Notes: generated by a model from the letters alone, not told the origin. Positions 52,585-61,656 are shown, counted from the first letter of the stretch. The stretch: DNA of 64,000 bases from Bacillus sp. BGMRC 2118 (GCA_008364785.1 VTTJ01000002.1:580112-644111), one strand, 5' to 3'. Program-made: numbers and translations.

Positions 52585-53582
52585 TATATTTCCTCCTTAT
52601 GGCCAATAAAAGGTTGATCAAAATATTGGTTAAGGTCGACCTTTAATTGGTCCAATGTTTTTTCATTTGCTTTATAAAAAACAAAATAACCATGTCTTTC
52701 TCCCTTAATAAGATCTGCCTTCTCTAGAATCTTTAAGTGTTTTGAAATCGTAGCTTTAGCCAAACCTGTTGATTCAGTCAGTTGTTGTGTGCAAAAAGAA
52801 TGATGATAGAGCAGTTTAAGTATTTGCATACGTGACTTGTCACTTAAGGCAGAAAGGATAGAAAGTAAATCCTCTGGAACAGCACTTTCAATATACTCGT
52901 CTGGAAGAGGAACCTGTAAATAAACTATGATTTCCGGAACTTCCATTCCAACAAGAAGATGAGGTGCAATAAAACTAGATGGATAAACAGTTAAACTATC
53001 AATTTCCTCATATTGAAAGACCCATGTATCTGCTTTGAAGAACTTTAGGGTTCTATTATCAAGCTTGAAACGGGGATGTACCCCGTTCATGGCACTAAAC
53101 GGATCTTGTGAAAACTTACTTTTTATTTCATGTACTGCTTTTACCAACCATGGTTCAACTCTGAATAACTCTCTAGCAAAATGTTCCTGGTGATAGCTGT
53201 ATAGAAAATCACAAAGCTTCTCCCGATATAAGCTCGTATTAGAACAAACCTCAATGTTATCCCTAGTTCCTAGTAATAAAGTGAGAAATTCTGTTTCTTC
53301 TAGAAGTTTAATTCGTTCAATAGCCTCTTCAACATGTTTTTCTTCATATTGAAGAACATCGACTAAATCTAGAAAGTTTAACCATCCGTTGCTTAACTCC
53401 CCAAAGAAACTTGCATCATCCCACAGAGAAGAAGACATGTTACTTTTTGTTTTTTTCGCCCAATTAAGCCTCGTCAGGTGATGGGAGGGATTATTTAAAA
53501 CATGTAAACTCGTTATGAGTTCACGAAAGGGTGAATAAATAAACCGTACATGTTTTAATAACCATTGGTTTACATTTTCCAT
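52584..53582 (-). CDS. ArsR-type winged-helix regulator with a long N-terminal domain
   Basis: The 332-residue protein carries a C-terminal ArsR/SmtB-type winged helix near 238-310: LLSILSALSDKSRMQILKLLYHHSFCTQQLTESTGLAKATISKHLKILEKADLIKGERHGYFVFYKA. The N-terminal 235 residues are a separate, probably ligand-sensing domain like those of the DUF5937-type Bacillus regulators. No metal-binding Cys motif is evident. It is the first gene of the ABC exporter operon and very likely controls it through palindromes just upstream. ACAAAGGAAGA precedes ATG. Confidence 0.85.
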   Translation of the reverse strand: MENVNQWLLKHVRFIYSPFRELITSLHVLNNPSHHLTRLNWAKKTKSNMSSSLWDDASFFGELSNGWLNFLDLVDVLQYEEKHVEEAIERIKLLEETEFLTLLLGTRDNIEVCSNTSLYREKLCDFLYSYHQEHFARELFRVEPWLVKAVHEIKSKFSQDPFSAMNGVHPRFKLDNRTLKFFKADTWVFQYEEIDSLTVYPSSFIAPHLLVGMEVPEIIVYLQVPLPDEYIESAVPEDLLSILSALSDKSRMQILKLLYHHSFCTQQLTESTGLAKATISKHLKILEKADLIKGERHGYFVFYKANEKTLDQLKVDLNQYFDQPFIGHKEEI

Positions 53583-53600
53583 TGATATATCTTCCTTTGT

Positions 53601-53626
53601 TTTGATTCGTCATTTAACGAATCAAA
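53601..53626. promoter_or_regulatory. Palindromic operator 1 of the ArsR-ABC operon
   Basis: TTTGATTCGT (53601-53610) and ACGAATCAAA (53617-53626) are exact inverted repeats around CATTTA. It lies 19 bases before the regulator start and would cover the -10 region (TTAAAT on the minus strand). Confidence 0.65.
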
Positions 53627-53629
53627 TTT

Positions 53630-53647
53630 ATAATTTTGCAAAATTAT
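53630..53647. promoter_or_regulatory. Palindromic operator 2 of the ArsR-ABC operon
   Basis: ATAATTTTGCAAAATTAT is a perfect 18-bp palindrome directly next to operator 1. On the minus strand TTGCAA within it, with an 18-base spacer to TTAAAT inside operator 1, could be the promoter, so both palindromes would overlap promoter boxes. Confidence 0.6.
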
Positions 53648-53890
53648 TCAATATAATATATAGAGTAAAGAGGATTGTCAACCATTTTTTTGGTTAGCGA
53701 TAAGAAGGAACTACATGATGTTTGTTGAAAATTAAATATAGAGGTGGTTTATATACTGAAAATAGGAGTGTTTGCAGCTATAGTGAATTATAGCAAAAGA
53801 GTACTGTTCAGAAACTAATCCAAATTGTTTAGTATAAAGGTAAAAGAAATAAGAAATAGTAATTAACCCAATTTTAGGGAGGGATAAATA

Positions 53891-54751
53891 ATGGAAATGA
53901 AATTTAAAGTTTATGATAATGCTCATGAATTTGAGAGGAAGATAGAACCGATCTTATCTGAAAGGGAAGATGTATTTAGTCTTTTTTGGGGTGTACTTCA
54001 AGCCATTAAAGCTGGTAATTATGAGAATCCATTTATGGCTACAATCGAGGAGGATGGAAGAGTATTAGCTCTTTTCCAAATGACACCCCCGCATCCCTTA
54101 AATCTTATTTTTGTCGATGAAATCCGTTTAGAAGAAATAATGGATCTATTTATAAAGAAGATGATCGAACTAGAAATTAACTTCAATTCAATCATCAGTT
54201 TGAAAATGTGGGCATACCAAGTTGCGAAGAAATGGGAAATACAAACTGGTAGAACACATCAACTACTTATGGATCAGGGGTTGTATCGATTAAATAAGGT
54301 AAATGAAACGCTTGAAAATAGTCCTGGTACTTGGCGTTATGCAGAAGAAGATGATTCTTTACTAATCGAGAAGTGGTTCAACTTTTTTGAAAGTGATACT
54401 GGATTGCCAATTACGCCAATCGAACACGTAAAAAAACGTGTTGCCATGTTTCTAAAGGAAAGGGAGGTTTTTCTTTGGGAGGATAAAGGAAAGGTAGTAT
54501 CTATGATGAAGAAGTCACGTCCGACAAAGAACGGTGTAACCGTTAGTTTTGTTTTTACACCAAAGGAAGATCGTAAAAAGGGATATGCTCGGACGCTTGT
54601 TGCGGCTGTCTCAAGAGAACTACTCAAAGACTTCGACTTTTGCGTTTTATATACTGATATGATGAATCCTACATCGAATAAGATTTATAGGGAAATTGGT
54701 TATGAAAGGGTTGCGGATTCTGTTCATCTTGGTTTTGATAGAGACAAATGA
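53891..54751 (+). CDS. GNAT acetyltransferase, two-domain (YjcK-like size)
   Basis: The 286-residue protein has a C-terminal GNAT domain with VSFVFTPKEDRKKGYARTLVAAVSRELL near 210-240 and MNPTSNKIYREIGYERV near the end, and a longer N-terminal half. Similar Bacillus proteins are annotated only as GNAT family. AGGGAGGGATAA precedes ATG. Substrate unknown; divergent from the ArsR-ABC operon. Confidence 0.8.
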   Translation: MEMKFKVYDNAHEFERKIEPILSEREDVFSLFWGVLQAIKAGNYENPFMATIEEDGRVLALFQMTPPHPLNLIFVDEIRLEEIMDLFIKKMIELEINFNSIISLKMWAYQVAKKWEIQTGRTHQLLMDQGLYRLNKVNETLENSPGTWRYAEEDDSLLIEKWFNFFESDTGLPITPIEHVKKRVAMFLKEREVFLWEDKGKVVSMMKKSRPTKNGVTVSFVFTPKEDRKKGYARTLVAAVSRELLKDFDFCVLYTDMMNPTSNKIYREIGYERVADSVHLGFDRDK

Positions 54752-54925
54752 TTCTGATTCAATTTCTGATAGTGATCTACAATTATCTAAGTAAGATTCC
54801 AAATGGATATTTTTATAGGGTTGTATAATATAAAAGAGATTGTGAAGGTTAAGATGCTTTGATACATAAGGGATTTTGCCATTCTTCTTCAAACAAAGGA
54901 ATTATTTTAACAACAAACAAATTAA

Positions 54926-54951
54926 GACGCTTGGTTAGTTAACCAAGCGTC
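54926..54951. terminator. Perfect hairpin, probable terminator of the MocR gene
   Basis: GACGCTTGGTT and AACCAAGCGTC pair exactly around AGTT. On the minus strand, the MocR gene's direction, it is followed by TTAATTTGTT; neither side has a strong T run. Confidence 0.55.
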
Positions 54952-55004
54952 AGTGGTACTTTTATATAGAAGTTAATAAAACTAAGGTAATCAATGAAGA
55001 TGTT

Positions 55005-56432
55005 CTAATCTCTAAACCAAGCCTTAGCAATTATCATTACTCCCTCATTAATCTCTATTGGACTTAATCCACCGAATCCTAGCAAAATTTTTGGACGCTT
55101 ATGTGAATGATTGTTTTCTTTTAAGCGACCTTGTTCAACTGGATATACCTTCACTCCATGGAGGGCTGCTTCTTTAATAAGTTCATTTTGTGTTTTCCCG
55201 GTATCTACCTCAATTATTAGATGCAAGCCTGCAAATTGCCCCATAATACGGATACGATCTCCCATAAACTTTATTAATGAATCTATAAGAATTTCTTGCT
55301 TCTTCGCATAGACAGTCCTCATTTTACGCACGTGCCTAGCCCAATATCCTTTTTGCATAAAAATCTGCATGGCTCGTTGTTGAATTCGAGAAACAGGTGA
55401 AGGATATTTGTTTAGTTTAAGTTCGTGATAGCGATGGAGTAGACGAATAGGTAATACCGTATAGTTCATCCGAATCGCTGGAGAGAATGCTTTAGAGAAA
55501 TTACCAATGTAGACCACTGAACCATGTGTGTCCATTCCTTGAAGAGAGGGTACTGGTTTGATTCCATACCTAAATTCTCCATCATAGTCCTCCTCTAAAA
55601 TCACACTATCATTTTGTGTGGCCCATTCAAGTAATCTTATTCGCTTTCCTATAGGCATAACCATTCCATAAGGATACTGGTGAGCAGGAGTGACAAGTAG
55701 TGCATTTGCGTTACTATTCTTTAATTCCTCAATATTTATCCCGTCTTCCTCTAATGAAATGGGTACTACCTCCCAGCCATGATCTGTACATACCGATCTA
55801 GCATCACTGTAACCAGGATCCTCCCATGCTATTTTATTACCATCCTTAGAGAGTAGTAAGCATAAGAGCGAAATAGTCTGTTGTAACCCACTTCCAACAA
55901 TTATCTGTTCTGGTACACATTTTACTGTTCTTGATTTCTGAAGATAACTAGCAATCTCAATCCTTAGATCGTACTCCCCTTGTGGGTCACCGTAAAATCT
56001 ATGATCGTCATAATAATTATCCATCGCTTCATTCATACATCTTCGCCAAGTTTTTAGAGGGAAGTGGGATATATCAATTTCAGAACCATGAAAATTATAT
56101 AAAATTGAATCTTGTGAAGAAGAGGTTCTTGCATTTGAAAGTTTAAAATTAATGGACGGTTGTTCTGAATTTAGTTTTTCTAAATTGTCAATCTCCATCA
56201 CAAAATATCCACTGCGTGATCGACTTTCAATGTACCCTTCAGCCAATAACTGTTGATACCCAGATTCAACGGTCATTTTACTGACGTTATGTGCTTGTGC
56301 CATTTGTCTAACTGAGGGGAGTTTAGTTCCAGCTGTCAGTGTACCTTCATATATCGCTTTTTTAAGACTTTCGTATAATTGTTGATATAGTGGAATACTA
56401 GATTCTTCCTTCAATACCACTATAAACTCCAT
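55005..56432 (-). CDS. MocR-family regulator (GntR winged helix plus aminotransferase fold)
   Basis: The 475-residue protein joins a GntR-type DNA-binding domain (SIPLYQQLYESLKKAIYEGTLTAGTKLPSVRQMAQAHNVSKMTVESGYQQLLAEGYIESRSRSGYFV, residues about 12-76) to a fold-type I aminotransferase domain. The PLP lysine is in YIGNFSKAFSPAIRMNY near residue 310, with LVTPAHQYPYG near 255 and EEDYDGEFRY near 290. MocR proteins sense PLP or aminated ligands. ATG 56432 follows GGAGAG by eight bases; an upstream frame exists but lacks a good site. It is divergent from a GNAT gene, its likely target. Confidence 0.88.
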   Translation of the reverse strand: MEFIVVLKEESSIPLYQQLYESLKKAIYEGTLTAGTKLPSVRQMAQAHNVSKMTVESGYQQLLAEGYIESRSRSGYFVMEIDNLEKLNSEQPSINFKLSNARTSSSQDSILYNFHGSEIDISHFPLKTWRRCMNEAMDNYYDDHRFYGDPQGEYDLRIEIASYLQKSRTVKCVPEQIIVGSGLQQTISLLCLLLSKDGNKIAWEDPGYSDARSVCTDHGWEVVPISLEEDGINIEELKNSNANALLVTPAHQYPYGMVMPIGKRIRLLEWATQNDSVILEEDYDGEFRYGIKPVPSLQGMDTHGSVVYIGNFSKAFSPAIRMNYTVLPIRLLHRYHELKLNKYPSPVSRIQQRAMQIFMQKGYWARHVRKMRTVYAKKQEILIDSLIKFMGDRIRIMGQFAGLHLIIEVDTGKTQNELIKEAALHGVKVYPVEQGRLKENNHSHKRPKILLGFGGLSPIEINEGVMIIAKAWFRD

Positions 56433-56466
56433 ATTATCACTCTCCATATCTGACCTGGTATAAAAA

Positions 56467-56495
56467 TGATAAACTGCACCTTTTAGACAGGTCAA
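56467..56495 (-). promoter_or_regulatory. Promoter of the MocR gene with inverted repeat
   Basis: On the minus strand TTGACC (56495-56490) and TTATCA (56472-56467) are 17 bases apart. TGACCTG (56451-56457) and CAGGTCA (56488-56494) form a 7-bp inverted repeat flanking this promoter, a candidate regulator site. Confidence 0.5.
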
Positions 56496-56545
56496 TTTTT
56501 TGTTATTTTTAGTATACATAAAAGATAAATAAAAAGGAGTATGTT

Positions 56546-57049
56546 ATGACTACACAAATCATCATTAGAGAGAATGTTAATGTTAGCTTATCTACATATG
56601 AACAGTCTCATAGAGATACACTGTTTCAATTCTACCTTCCTGAAGAACAATTACAGTTTACAAGCATGCCAAGAAATGCGCTACCTATCGCTCTTGAAGA
56701 TATTCATAGACACCCAGTTGTTATACTGGCTAATGAAGTTCCAGTAGGTTTTTTTATTCTTTACAACGGACAGGAACGAACAAATTATACAAACAATAGT
56801 AAATCGCTAATTCTGCGGGCACTTTCAATTAATTATAAAGACCAAAATAAGGGCTATGCCAAATTGGCACTATTACAATTATGCGAGTACGTCAAAGAAC
56901 ATTTTTCAGAGATTGAGGAAATTGCACTTGCTGTAAATGCTAGGAATAATGCAGCTATCAACTTGTATCTTAAATGTGGATTTGTTGATGAAGGTAGAAC
57001 TCGAATGGGACCAAAAGGATTACAGCATCTGCTGACTTTATTTTTATAA
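56546..57049 (+). CDS. GNAT acetyltransferase, likely MocR-controlled
   Basis: The 167-residue protein has the GNAT pattern: VPVGFFILYNGQERTNY, ILRALSINYKDQNKGYAKLALLQLCEYV with the CoA loop QNKGYA near 105, and LAVNARNNAAINLYLKCGFVDEGRTR. AAAAAGGAG precedes ATG. It is divergent from a MocR regulator across 113 bases, an arrangement that usually means direct control. Acetylated substrate unknown; a polyamine or amino compound is plausible given a PLP-binding regulator. Confidence 0.82.
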   Translation: MTTQIIIRENVNVSLSTYEQSHRDTLFQFYLPEEQLQFTSMPRNALPIALEDIHRHPVVILANEVPVGFFILYNGQERTNYTNNSKSLILRALSINYKDQNKGYAKLALLQLCEYVKEHFSEIEEIALAVNARNNAAINLYLKCGFVDEGRTRMGPKGLQHLLTLFL

Positions 57050-57221
57050 AGACTGAGATGAATAGAGGTCGGGAAGGGGGAATTGTTTATTGTTGTATAA
57101 CAAAAGGGTGCGATGATTCAAGAAGGATTATCGCATATTTTAGTTGAACTTATTTAGCAGAAGGAAAAGCTTCTTAAGTATTCAAATTAGAAAATATAGG
57201 ATTTATGGGAGGATATACAAA

Positions 57222-57698
57222 ATGAACGTAAATGAATTGATAATTTTAAATTTTGAAGAAGTACGAAGAAGGAGTACAAAAGTTTGGAGATCGATACCTG
57301 ATCAAATGTTAAATTGGCAACCAGATGAGGATGCACTTACTTGTTCTCAAATGATTAGACACATATTAGAAGGCGAGTTTCTTTATCACCAAATTCTTAT
57401 TGGAGGAGGAAGTAAAACACTATCTAATTTAACTAATCCATTTAAAGGAAAAGAATTCACAACAGTCGAAAATGAACTTATCTTTGCACAACAATATCGT
57501 GACGATTTCTTAAGATACATTAAAAATTTGAGTGTAAACGATTTAGAGAGTATTGATATAGACCGTTCTGATGTGGGTTATGTAAGAAAGCTTGGGGACA
57601 TGTTACTTCGCATCGCTTACCACGAATCGGTCCATACGGGTCAATTATTAGATTATATGAGAACAATGGATATTGATCGACCACAAATATGGGATTGA
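57222..57698 (+). CDS. DinB-fold protein (YfiT-like)
   Basis: The 158-residue protein (ATG 57222, GGGAGGAT upstream) has DALTCSQMIRHILEGEF with His near 46 and LLRIAYHESVHTGQLLDYMRTM with His near 135 and 139, the three positions of the DinB-family metal site. WQPDEDA is typical. The exact role is unknown; some relatives transfer bacillithiol. It is the second DinB-fold gene here (the other is at 24799). Confidence 0.8.
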   Translation: MNVNELIILNFEEVRRRSTKVWRSIPDQMLNWQPDEDALTCSQMIRHILEGEFLYHQILIGGGSKTLSNLTNPFKGKEFTTVENELIFAQQYRDDFLRYIKNLSVNDLESIDIDRSDVGYVRKLGDMLLRIAYHESVHTGQLLDYMRTMDIDRPQIWD

Positions 57699-58160
57699 TT
57701 ATTGATTATTTTGTTAAATTAAAGGGAGCATCTGCGGACCAGTAGTCACTTCTGGTATGATTTCCCTCATATTATCGTGAAAGATTTAACAGTGGCATAA
57801 TTCAATAAAGGTAAAAATTTTTTATATTAAAGTAACGAGGAAGTCCAGTTCATACTAGAGAAGTTATCTACGGAAAAGGTGGATGTAGAGGTAGTTAGCA
57901 TTAAAAAGAGTCCATGTTAGCTAAGCATGGGCTCGTAGAGAAAGCATCATTCTATCTCTCTCCTTAATACTAGCATTATTTAAAGATAAAACATCAACCA
58001 ACATTTGGATAAAGAATAACTTTTTTTATCTAAAGTAGAAGATTCAGGGATAGTTAGGGCTAAATTTAAAGATTAAAAGACAATCTCGTCATAATACCAT
58101 ATAAATTATTACTATATCTGTATGGTTTCTATAAAGTAAAGGAACAAAGAGGTGTACATT
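57699..58160. other. 462-base gap without a recognised gene
   Basis: The only structure seen is a 9-bp hairpin GAGTCCATG / CATGGGCTC near 57908-57933 with a T run on the minus-strand side. No reading frame with a start and ribosome binding site was found. Confidence 0.5.
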
Positions 58161-58637
58161 ATGGATGGGGAATATTTTGGACTTCCAATTAGGTGTTCAG
58201 GCGTTGCTGCAATATTATTGAAAAAACTAGAAGGTGAGTATAAAGTTTTATTATTAAAGAGAGCCACATCTGTCCTTAAAGATGCTTGGTGCTATATCGG
58301 TGGAAGCATTGAAGAAGGTGAAAAAGCTTGGCAATCTGCTTTAAGGGAAATTGCAGAGGAGACTGGAATTACAAAGGTTTCATTATACACTTCTAATAAA
58401 TTTGATCAATTTTTATCTCCTAATGAAAACTATATTTATATTGCACCTGTATTTGTGGGTTATGTGGATGATGACCAGGATGTAATCTTAAACAATGAAC
58501 ATAGCGAGTATAAATGGTTGGATTTCAATGATGCAATTGAACAGGTAACCTTGCCAGGAAATGATGAAGTCCTTAATTTTATTGAAAAGCACTTTGTAAA
58601 AAGTGTTCCAATAGAATTGTTACGTGTTGGAGGATAA
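58161..58637 (+). CDS. NUDIX hydrolase
   Basis: The 158-residue protein shows the Nudix box GGSIEEGEKAWQSALREIAEETGI (residues about 48-71: GX5EX7REXXEEXG), with VLLLKRATSVLKDAWCYIGG before it. The family hydrolyses nucleoside diphosphates linked to other groups; the substrate is unknown. ATG 58161 follows AGAGGTG by nine bases. Monocistronic. Confidence 0.88.
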   Translation: MDGEYFGLPIRCSGVAAILLKKLEGEYKVLLLKRATSVLKDAWCYIGGSIEEGEKAWQSALREIAEETGITKVSLYTSNKFDQFLSPNENYIYIAPVFVGYVDDDQDVILNNEHSEYKWLDFNDAIEQVTLPGNDEVLNFIEKHFVKSVPIELLRVGG

Positions 58638-58689
58638 CTTCTTAATTCTTTACTCTGTAATAATGTTTAATAAAAGAAGATTATAATAA

Positions 58690-58887
58690 GAAATAGAACT
58701 TTCAATTATTAGGGAGTTCTATCGAAGCGAGTTTCAATATGAAGTATGGGGAGAAGTAAGTATATATCGGCCGGATGGTGTTATCCAGCTTTCTGATTTG
58801 TCAGAAGGTGATTTAATTTCAATCACACTTTTAACTGACCGCACAGGTAATACAAATATCTTCAAAATTGAGCTATTAGCTGACTGA
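58690..58887 (+). pseudogene. Start-less 65-codon coding remnant
   Basis: After a TAA the frame reads EIELSIIREFYRSEFQYEVW, then GEVSIYRPDGVIQLSDLSEG, DLISITLLTDRTGNTNIFKI and ELLAD, ending at TGA 58885-58887. Composition and pattern look like a beta-rich protein C-terminus, but there is no ATG, GTG or TTG near its beginning and no ribosome binding site. It is the main content of the 372-base gap 58638-59009. Family unknown. Confidence 0.5.
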
Positions 58888-59009
58888 AGGAGTTAGGGTA
58901 TCAAATAGTAGTTGAAAAGTATCTTTCTTTACCCCAAAAAGAGTAGTTTTACTGAAGGGATTAATATACGAACAAAGATAGTTTCAATAGTTCTCAGGAG
59001 GAGGAACAC

Positions 59010-59756
59010 ATGCGCCCTACTGAAATTATATATTTTTTCCTAATTGGATTTTCAGTGTTGATAGTGATCATGCTTATTTGGCTAATACTTAGAAAACGGA
59101 AAAAATGGGGCATTGTATTATCGAGCGTACTTGTCATTTGGTATGTAGGATACTATTTATATTACCCTACTTTGAAAGGTAACACTCACGCGGAGAGATA
59201 TGAACATATTGTTGATTATTTGGTAAAAAAGTATCCAGATCGAGAGTTTACAATAAAACCGAAGCATTATGAAGAAGGATATACGGTAGGTCAGTTCGAT
59301 GTATATGATATTGAAACACCAACGATTGGTGTGACATTGAGTATTGATAAGAAAAGACAAGTGTCGCAAATAGGCACTTGGTCAAATCGAGAATATCCAA
59401 CACAGAAAGAACTTTGGAGAGAAGTGGAATTCATTAACGGTTATTCCTTAAATGAAGAGAGATCAGTAATAACTAAACAAGATGAATGGTTCGATGGTGA
59501 ACTAACAGCATTTGCTTTGAACATTAATGATATGCCTACGATTGCGTTATTTAATTATTCAAGCGGAGGATATGGATTATTGGATTTACAAAAGGGAGAA
59601 CGTGAAGGCTTCGTTGTTATTGAAGAAGCTGGCTATGTATTTATTTATATTGATGAACGATATCAAGGAGAAATGGTTACGATTCATCTTGAAAATGGCC
59701 AGGAATACAATTTGAATGTTGACCAACTTAAAGGTAAGTTATATGTTCAGAAATAA
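59010..59756 (+). CDS. Membrane protein with two helices and an outer domain, unknown
   Basis: The 248-residue protein has helices near 7-26 and 32-52, then an outer domain of about 190 residues with YDIETPTIGVTLSIDKKRQVSQIGTWSNREYPTQKELWREVE near 100-140 and a final beta-rich part. AGGAGGAGGAA precedes ATG. The family was not recognised. A clear terminator follows at 59839. Confidence 0.65.
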   Translation: MRPTEIIYFFLIGFSVLIVIMLIWLILRKRKKWGIVLSSVLVIWYVGYYLYYPTLKGNTHAERYEHIVDYLVKKYPDREFTIKPKHYEEGYTVGQFDVYDIETPTIGVTLSIDKKRQVSQIGTWSNREYPTQKELWREVEFINGYSLNEERSVITKQDEWFDGELTAFALNINDMPTIALFNYSSGGYGLLDLQKGEREGFVVIEEAGYVFIYIDERYQGEMVTIHLENGQEYNLNVDQLKGKLYVQK

Positions 59757-59838
59757 AATACGGACTTAATGTAATTGGCAATAAAAAAAGATACAACAAA
59801 CATATTAGTGTCCTTTTGACTAAAGGAAAGAATAATTG

Positions 59839-59873
59839 GAGCATTTATCCTGGAAGGACAAATGCTTTTTTTC
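59839..59873 (+). terminator. Rho-independent terminator
   Basis: AGCATTTATCC pairs with GGACAAATGCT with one mismatch, followed by seven T. Confidence 0.8.
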
Positions 59874-59914
59874 TTGAATATATATATAAAGATTACTATT
59901 TACTGGGGGACATA

Positions 59915-60109
59915 ATGGATTTATATTTCATATTTAATATGCTACGAAATATTATTGCTACATTCTTTCAAGATGGAATATGGGTTGTAGGATTTTTTTA
60001 TTTATTAACTAAGACATTTAACAATGAAAGACTAAAAGACTACTCCAAATATGTGATAGGAGTTGTTCTGGTATTATTACTCATGTATTCAATTGTAGTT
60101 AGTATCTAA
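59915..60109 (+). CDS. 64-residue two-helix membrane miniprotein
   Basis: ATG 59915 follows GGGGGAC by five bases: MDLYFIFNMLRNIIATFFQD and onward, with two hydrophobic segments near 10-28 and 45-62. The ribosome binding site decides this start over upstream in-frame codons. Function unknown; it precedes another tiny membrane protein by 30 bases. Confidence 0.55.
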   Translation: MDLYFIFNMLRNIIATFFQDGIWVVGFFYLLTKTFNNERLKDYSKYVIGVVLVLLLMYSIVVSI

Positions 60110-60139
60110 GCTTCAAAGGTCTAAAGGAGTTTAAGAGTT

Positions 60140-60358
60140 ATGTATAATCTGTTGATTGTTATCGGAATTTTTGTTTGTATTTGGCAGTTTTTATTAGCGA
60201 AAAAGAAGAAAGTGAAAACATCTATGATAATAGCAATTTTATTTAGTTTAATTGTGGTTTTAATGATCTTAGGCAATCTTGCTGTATTGAGCTTATTTGT
60301 TGTGATCATTGCTATTATATTATGGTCTTTATTTATATGGTCAATCGTAAGAAGATAA
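60140..60358 (+). CDS. 72-residue three-helix membrane miniprotein
   Basis: The protein is almost wholly hydrophobic, with three helices separated by LAKKKKVKTSM and ILGNLAV. AAAGGAG lies nine bases before ATG 60140. Function unknown; probably co-transcribed with the preceding miniprotein. Confidence 0.6.
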   Translation: MYNLLIVIGIFVCIWQFLLAKKKKVKTSMIIAILFSLIVVLMILGNLAVLSLFVVIIAIILWSLFIWSIVRR

Positions 60359-60526
60359 AGGAAGCTATTCAAGTAATGGGGGCATTGAATGTGCCTTCAT
60401 TTTTTGAAGTAAAGGGAATTTACTTTATGAAGCAATGCAGAAACTTTATTGTAAAACGAGATCGTAACATACTTAAATAAAAGAACGCTCTAACCATTAA
60501 ATTATTAAAAAGGAGGGGCGATTTTA

Positions 60527-61321
60527 GTGGAAAGTCACTATGAAAACGAAGAAATATTAGATGGAGGAAACATCTCCAATGTATCTCGTTCGGGAGTTAC
60601 TGTGCGACGAGACATAAAGGAAAATGGTTACAAGATTCATAAATTATTAAAACACTTGGAGAACAAAGGATTTAATCATGCACCAAAGTTTTTTGGGATC
60701 GATAAAAAGGGCAGGGAGATTTTATCATTTATTGAAGGCGAAGCTGGTAATTACCCTCTAAAAGAATACATGAGGTCAAATAGTGCCTTAAGAGATATAG
60801 CCAAAATGCTTCGTCTGTACCATGACGCTGTGAGTGACTTTCCGTTAACAGATGAATGGAAACCGATGGATAATACTCCAGACAAAATAGAGGTTGTTTG
60901 TCACAATGATTTTGCAATATACAACATTATCTTTAATAATGAAAATCCAGTAGGTGTTATTGATTTTGATGTAGCTGCTCCTGGTCCGAGACTTTGGGAC
61001 ATAGCTTATACGATGTATACTTGCGTCCCCTTAAGTAGAATATATCACGCTCAAACAGGTGATACAGTTCAATATGATTCAGGAAAGCATGCTGAACGTA
61101 TAAAACAAAGAGTTAAATTGTTTTTTGAATCATACGGTATGGGAATGGAAGAAGATTATTTTGAGATGGTATTGCAACGGTTAGAGGGTCTATGTATATA
61201 CATGAAAAAAAAGGCCGGTGAGGGTGACATTGCTTTTCAAAAAATGATAGACGAAGGACACTTAGACCATTATCAAAAGGATATTTTATTCATTCGTGAA
61301 CATGCAAAAGAGTGGATATAA
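60527..61321 (+). CDS. Aminoglycoside phosphotransferase-family (APH) kinase-like protein
   Basis: The 264-residue protein (GTG 60527, AAAGGAGGGG upstream) has the APH catalytic loop VVCHNDFAIYNIIFNNENPVGVIDFDVAAPGPRLWDIAYTMY near 124-165: HND with the catalytic Asp and IDFD for metal binding. An N-lobe carries the ATP-side Lys region. Most such Bacillus proteins phosphorylate unknown hydroxyl substrates; aminoglycoside resistance cannot be assumed. Confidence 0.85.
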   Translation: MESHYENEEILDGGNISNVSRSGVTVRRDIKENGYKIHKLLKHLENKGFNHAPKFFGIDKKGREILSFIEGEAGNYPLKEYMRSNSALRDIAKMLRLYHDAVSDFPLTDEWKPMDNTPDKIEVVCHNDFAIYNIIFNNENPVGVIDFDVAAPGPRLWDIAYTMYTCVPLSRIYHAQTGDTVQYDSGKHAERIKQRVKLFFESYGMGMEEDYFEMVLQRLEGLCIYMKKKAGEGDIAFQKMIDEGHLDHYQKDILFIREHAKEWI

Positions 61322-61455
61322 GAATAGACACTGTTTAACTATTAGGTGAGGTTAATATAAGAGAAGTATTAATGATTTTTTAATTAAATACTATAATATC
61401 AAACGGATTCGGATTGTGTTTTAAATAAAGCATGAATGGTAATGGGTGATTTTAT

Positions 61456-61656
61456 ATGACGAATTATGTTTCAAAAAAACAAGCTAAAATACTCTTAATC
61501 TTAGGATTAGTTCTACTGGCTATCGGTATTGTTAATTTAATTTTCTATATAAATTCAGATAAGATTGCAAATATAGCATATATACTAATTGGGTTTCCTT
61601 TAGTATATAGTGGATCTAAACTAATGATGAAACATACGGAAAATAATGATTATTAA
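61456..61656 (+). CDS. 66-residue two-helix membrane miniprotein
   Basis: ATG 61456 follows GGGTGAT; the protein reads MTNYVSKKQAKILLILGLVL and has two hydrophobic segments near 12-30 and 38-55, then a polar tail. Function unknown. Confidence 0.5.
   Translation: MTNYVSKKQAKILLILGLVLLAIGIVNLIFYINSDKIANIAYILIGFPLVYSGSKLMMKHTENNDY

Larger units (their letters stand above)
53583..53890. other. 308-base divergent gap
   Basis: The left part holds two palindromes (listed separately) and the minus-strand promoter region. The right part has no recognisable element; the plus-strand gene starts after TAGGGAGGG. Confidence 0.6.

Noticed and set aside
57908..57933. Hairpin GAGTCCATG / CATGGGCTC
   Set aside because: Its T run faces the minus strand, where no gene ends; treated as background structure.
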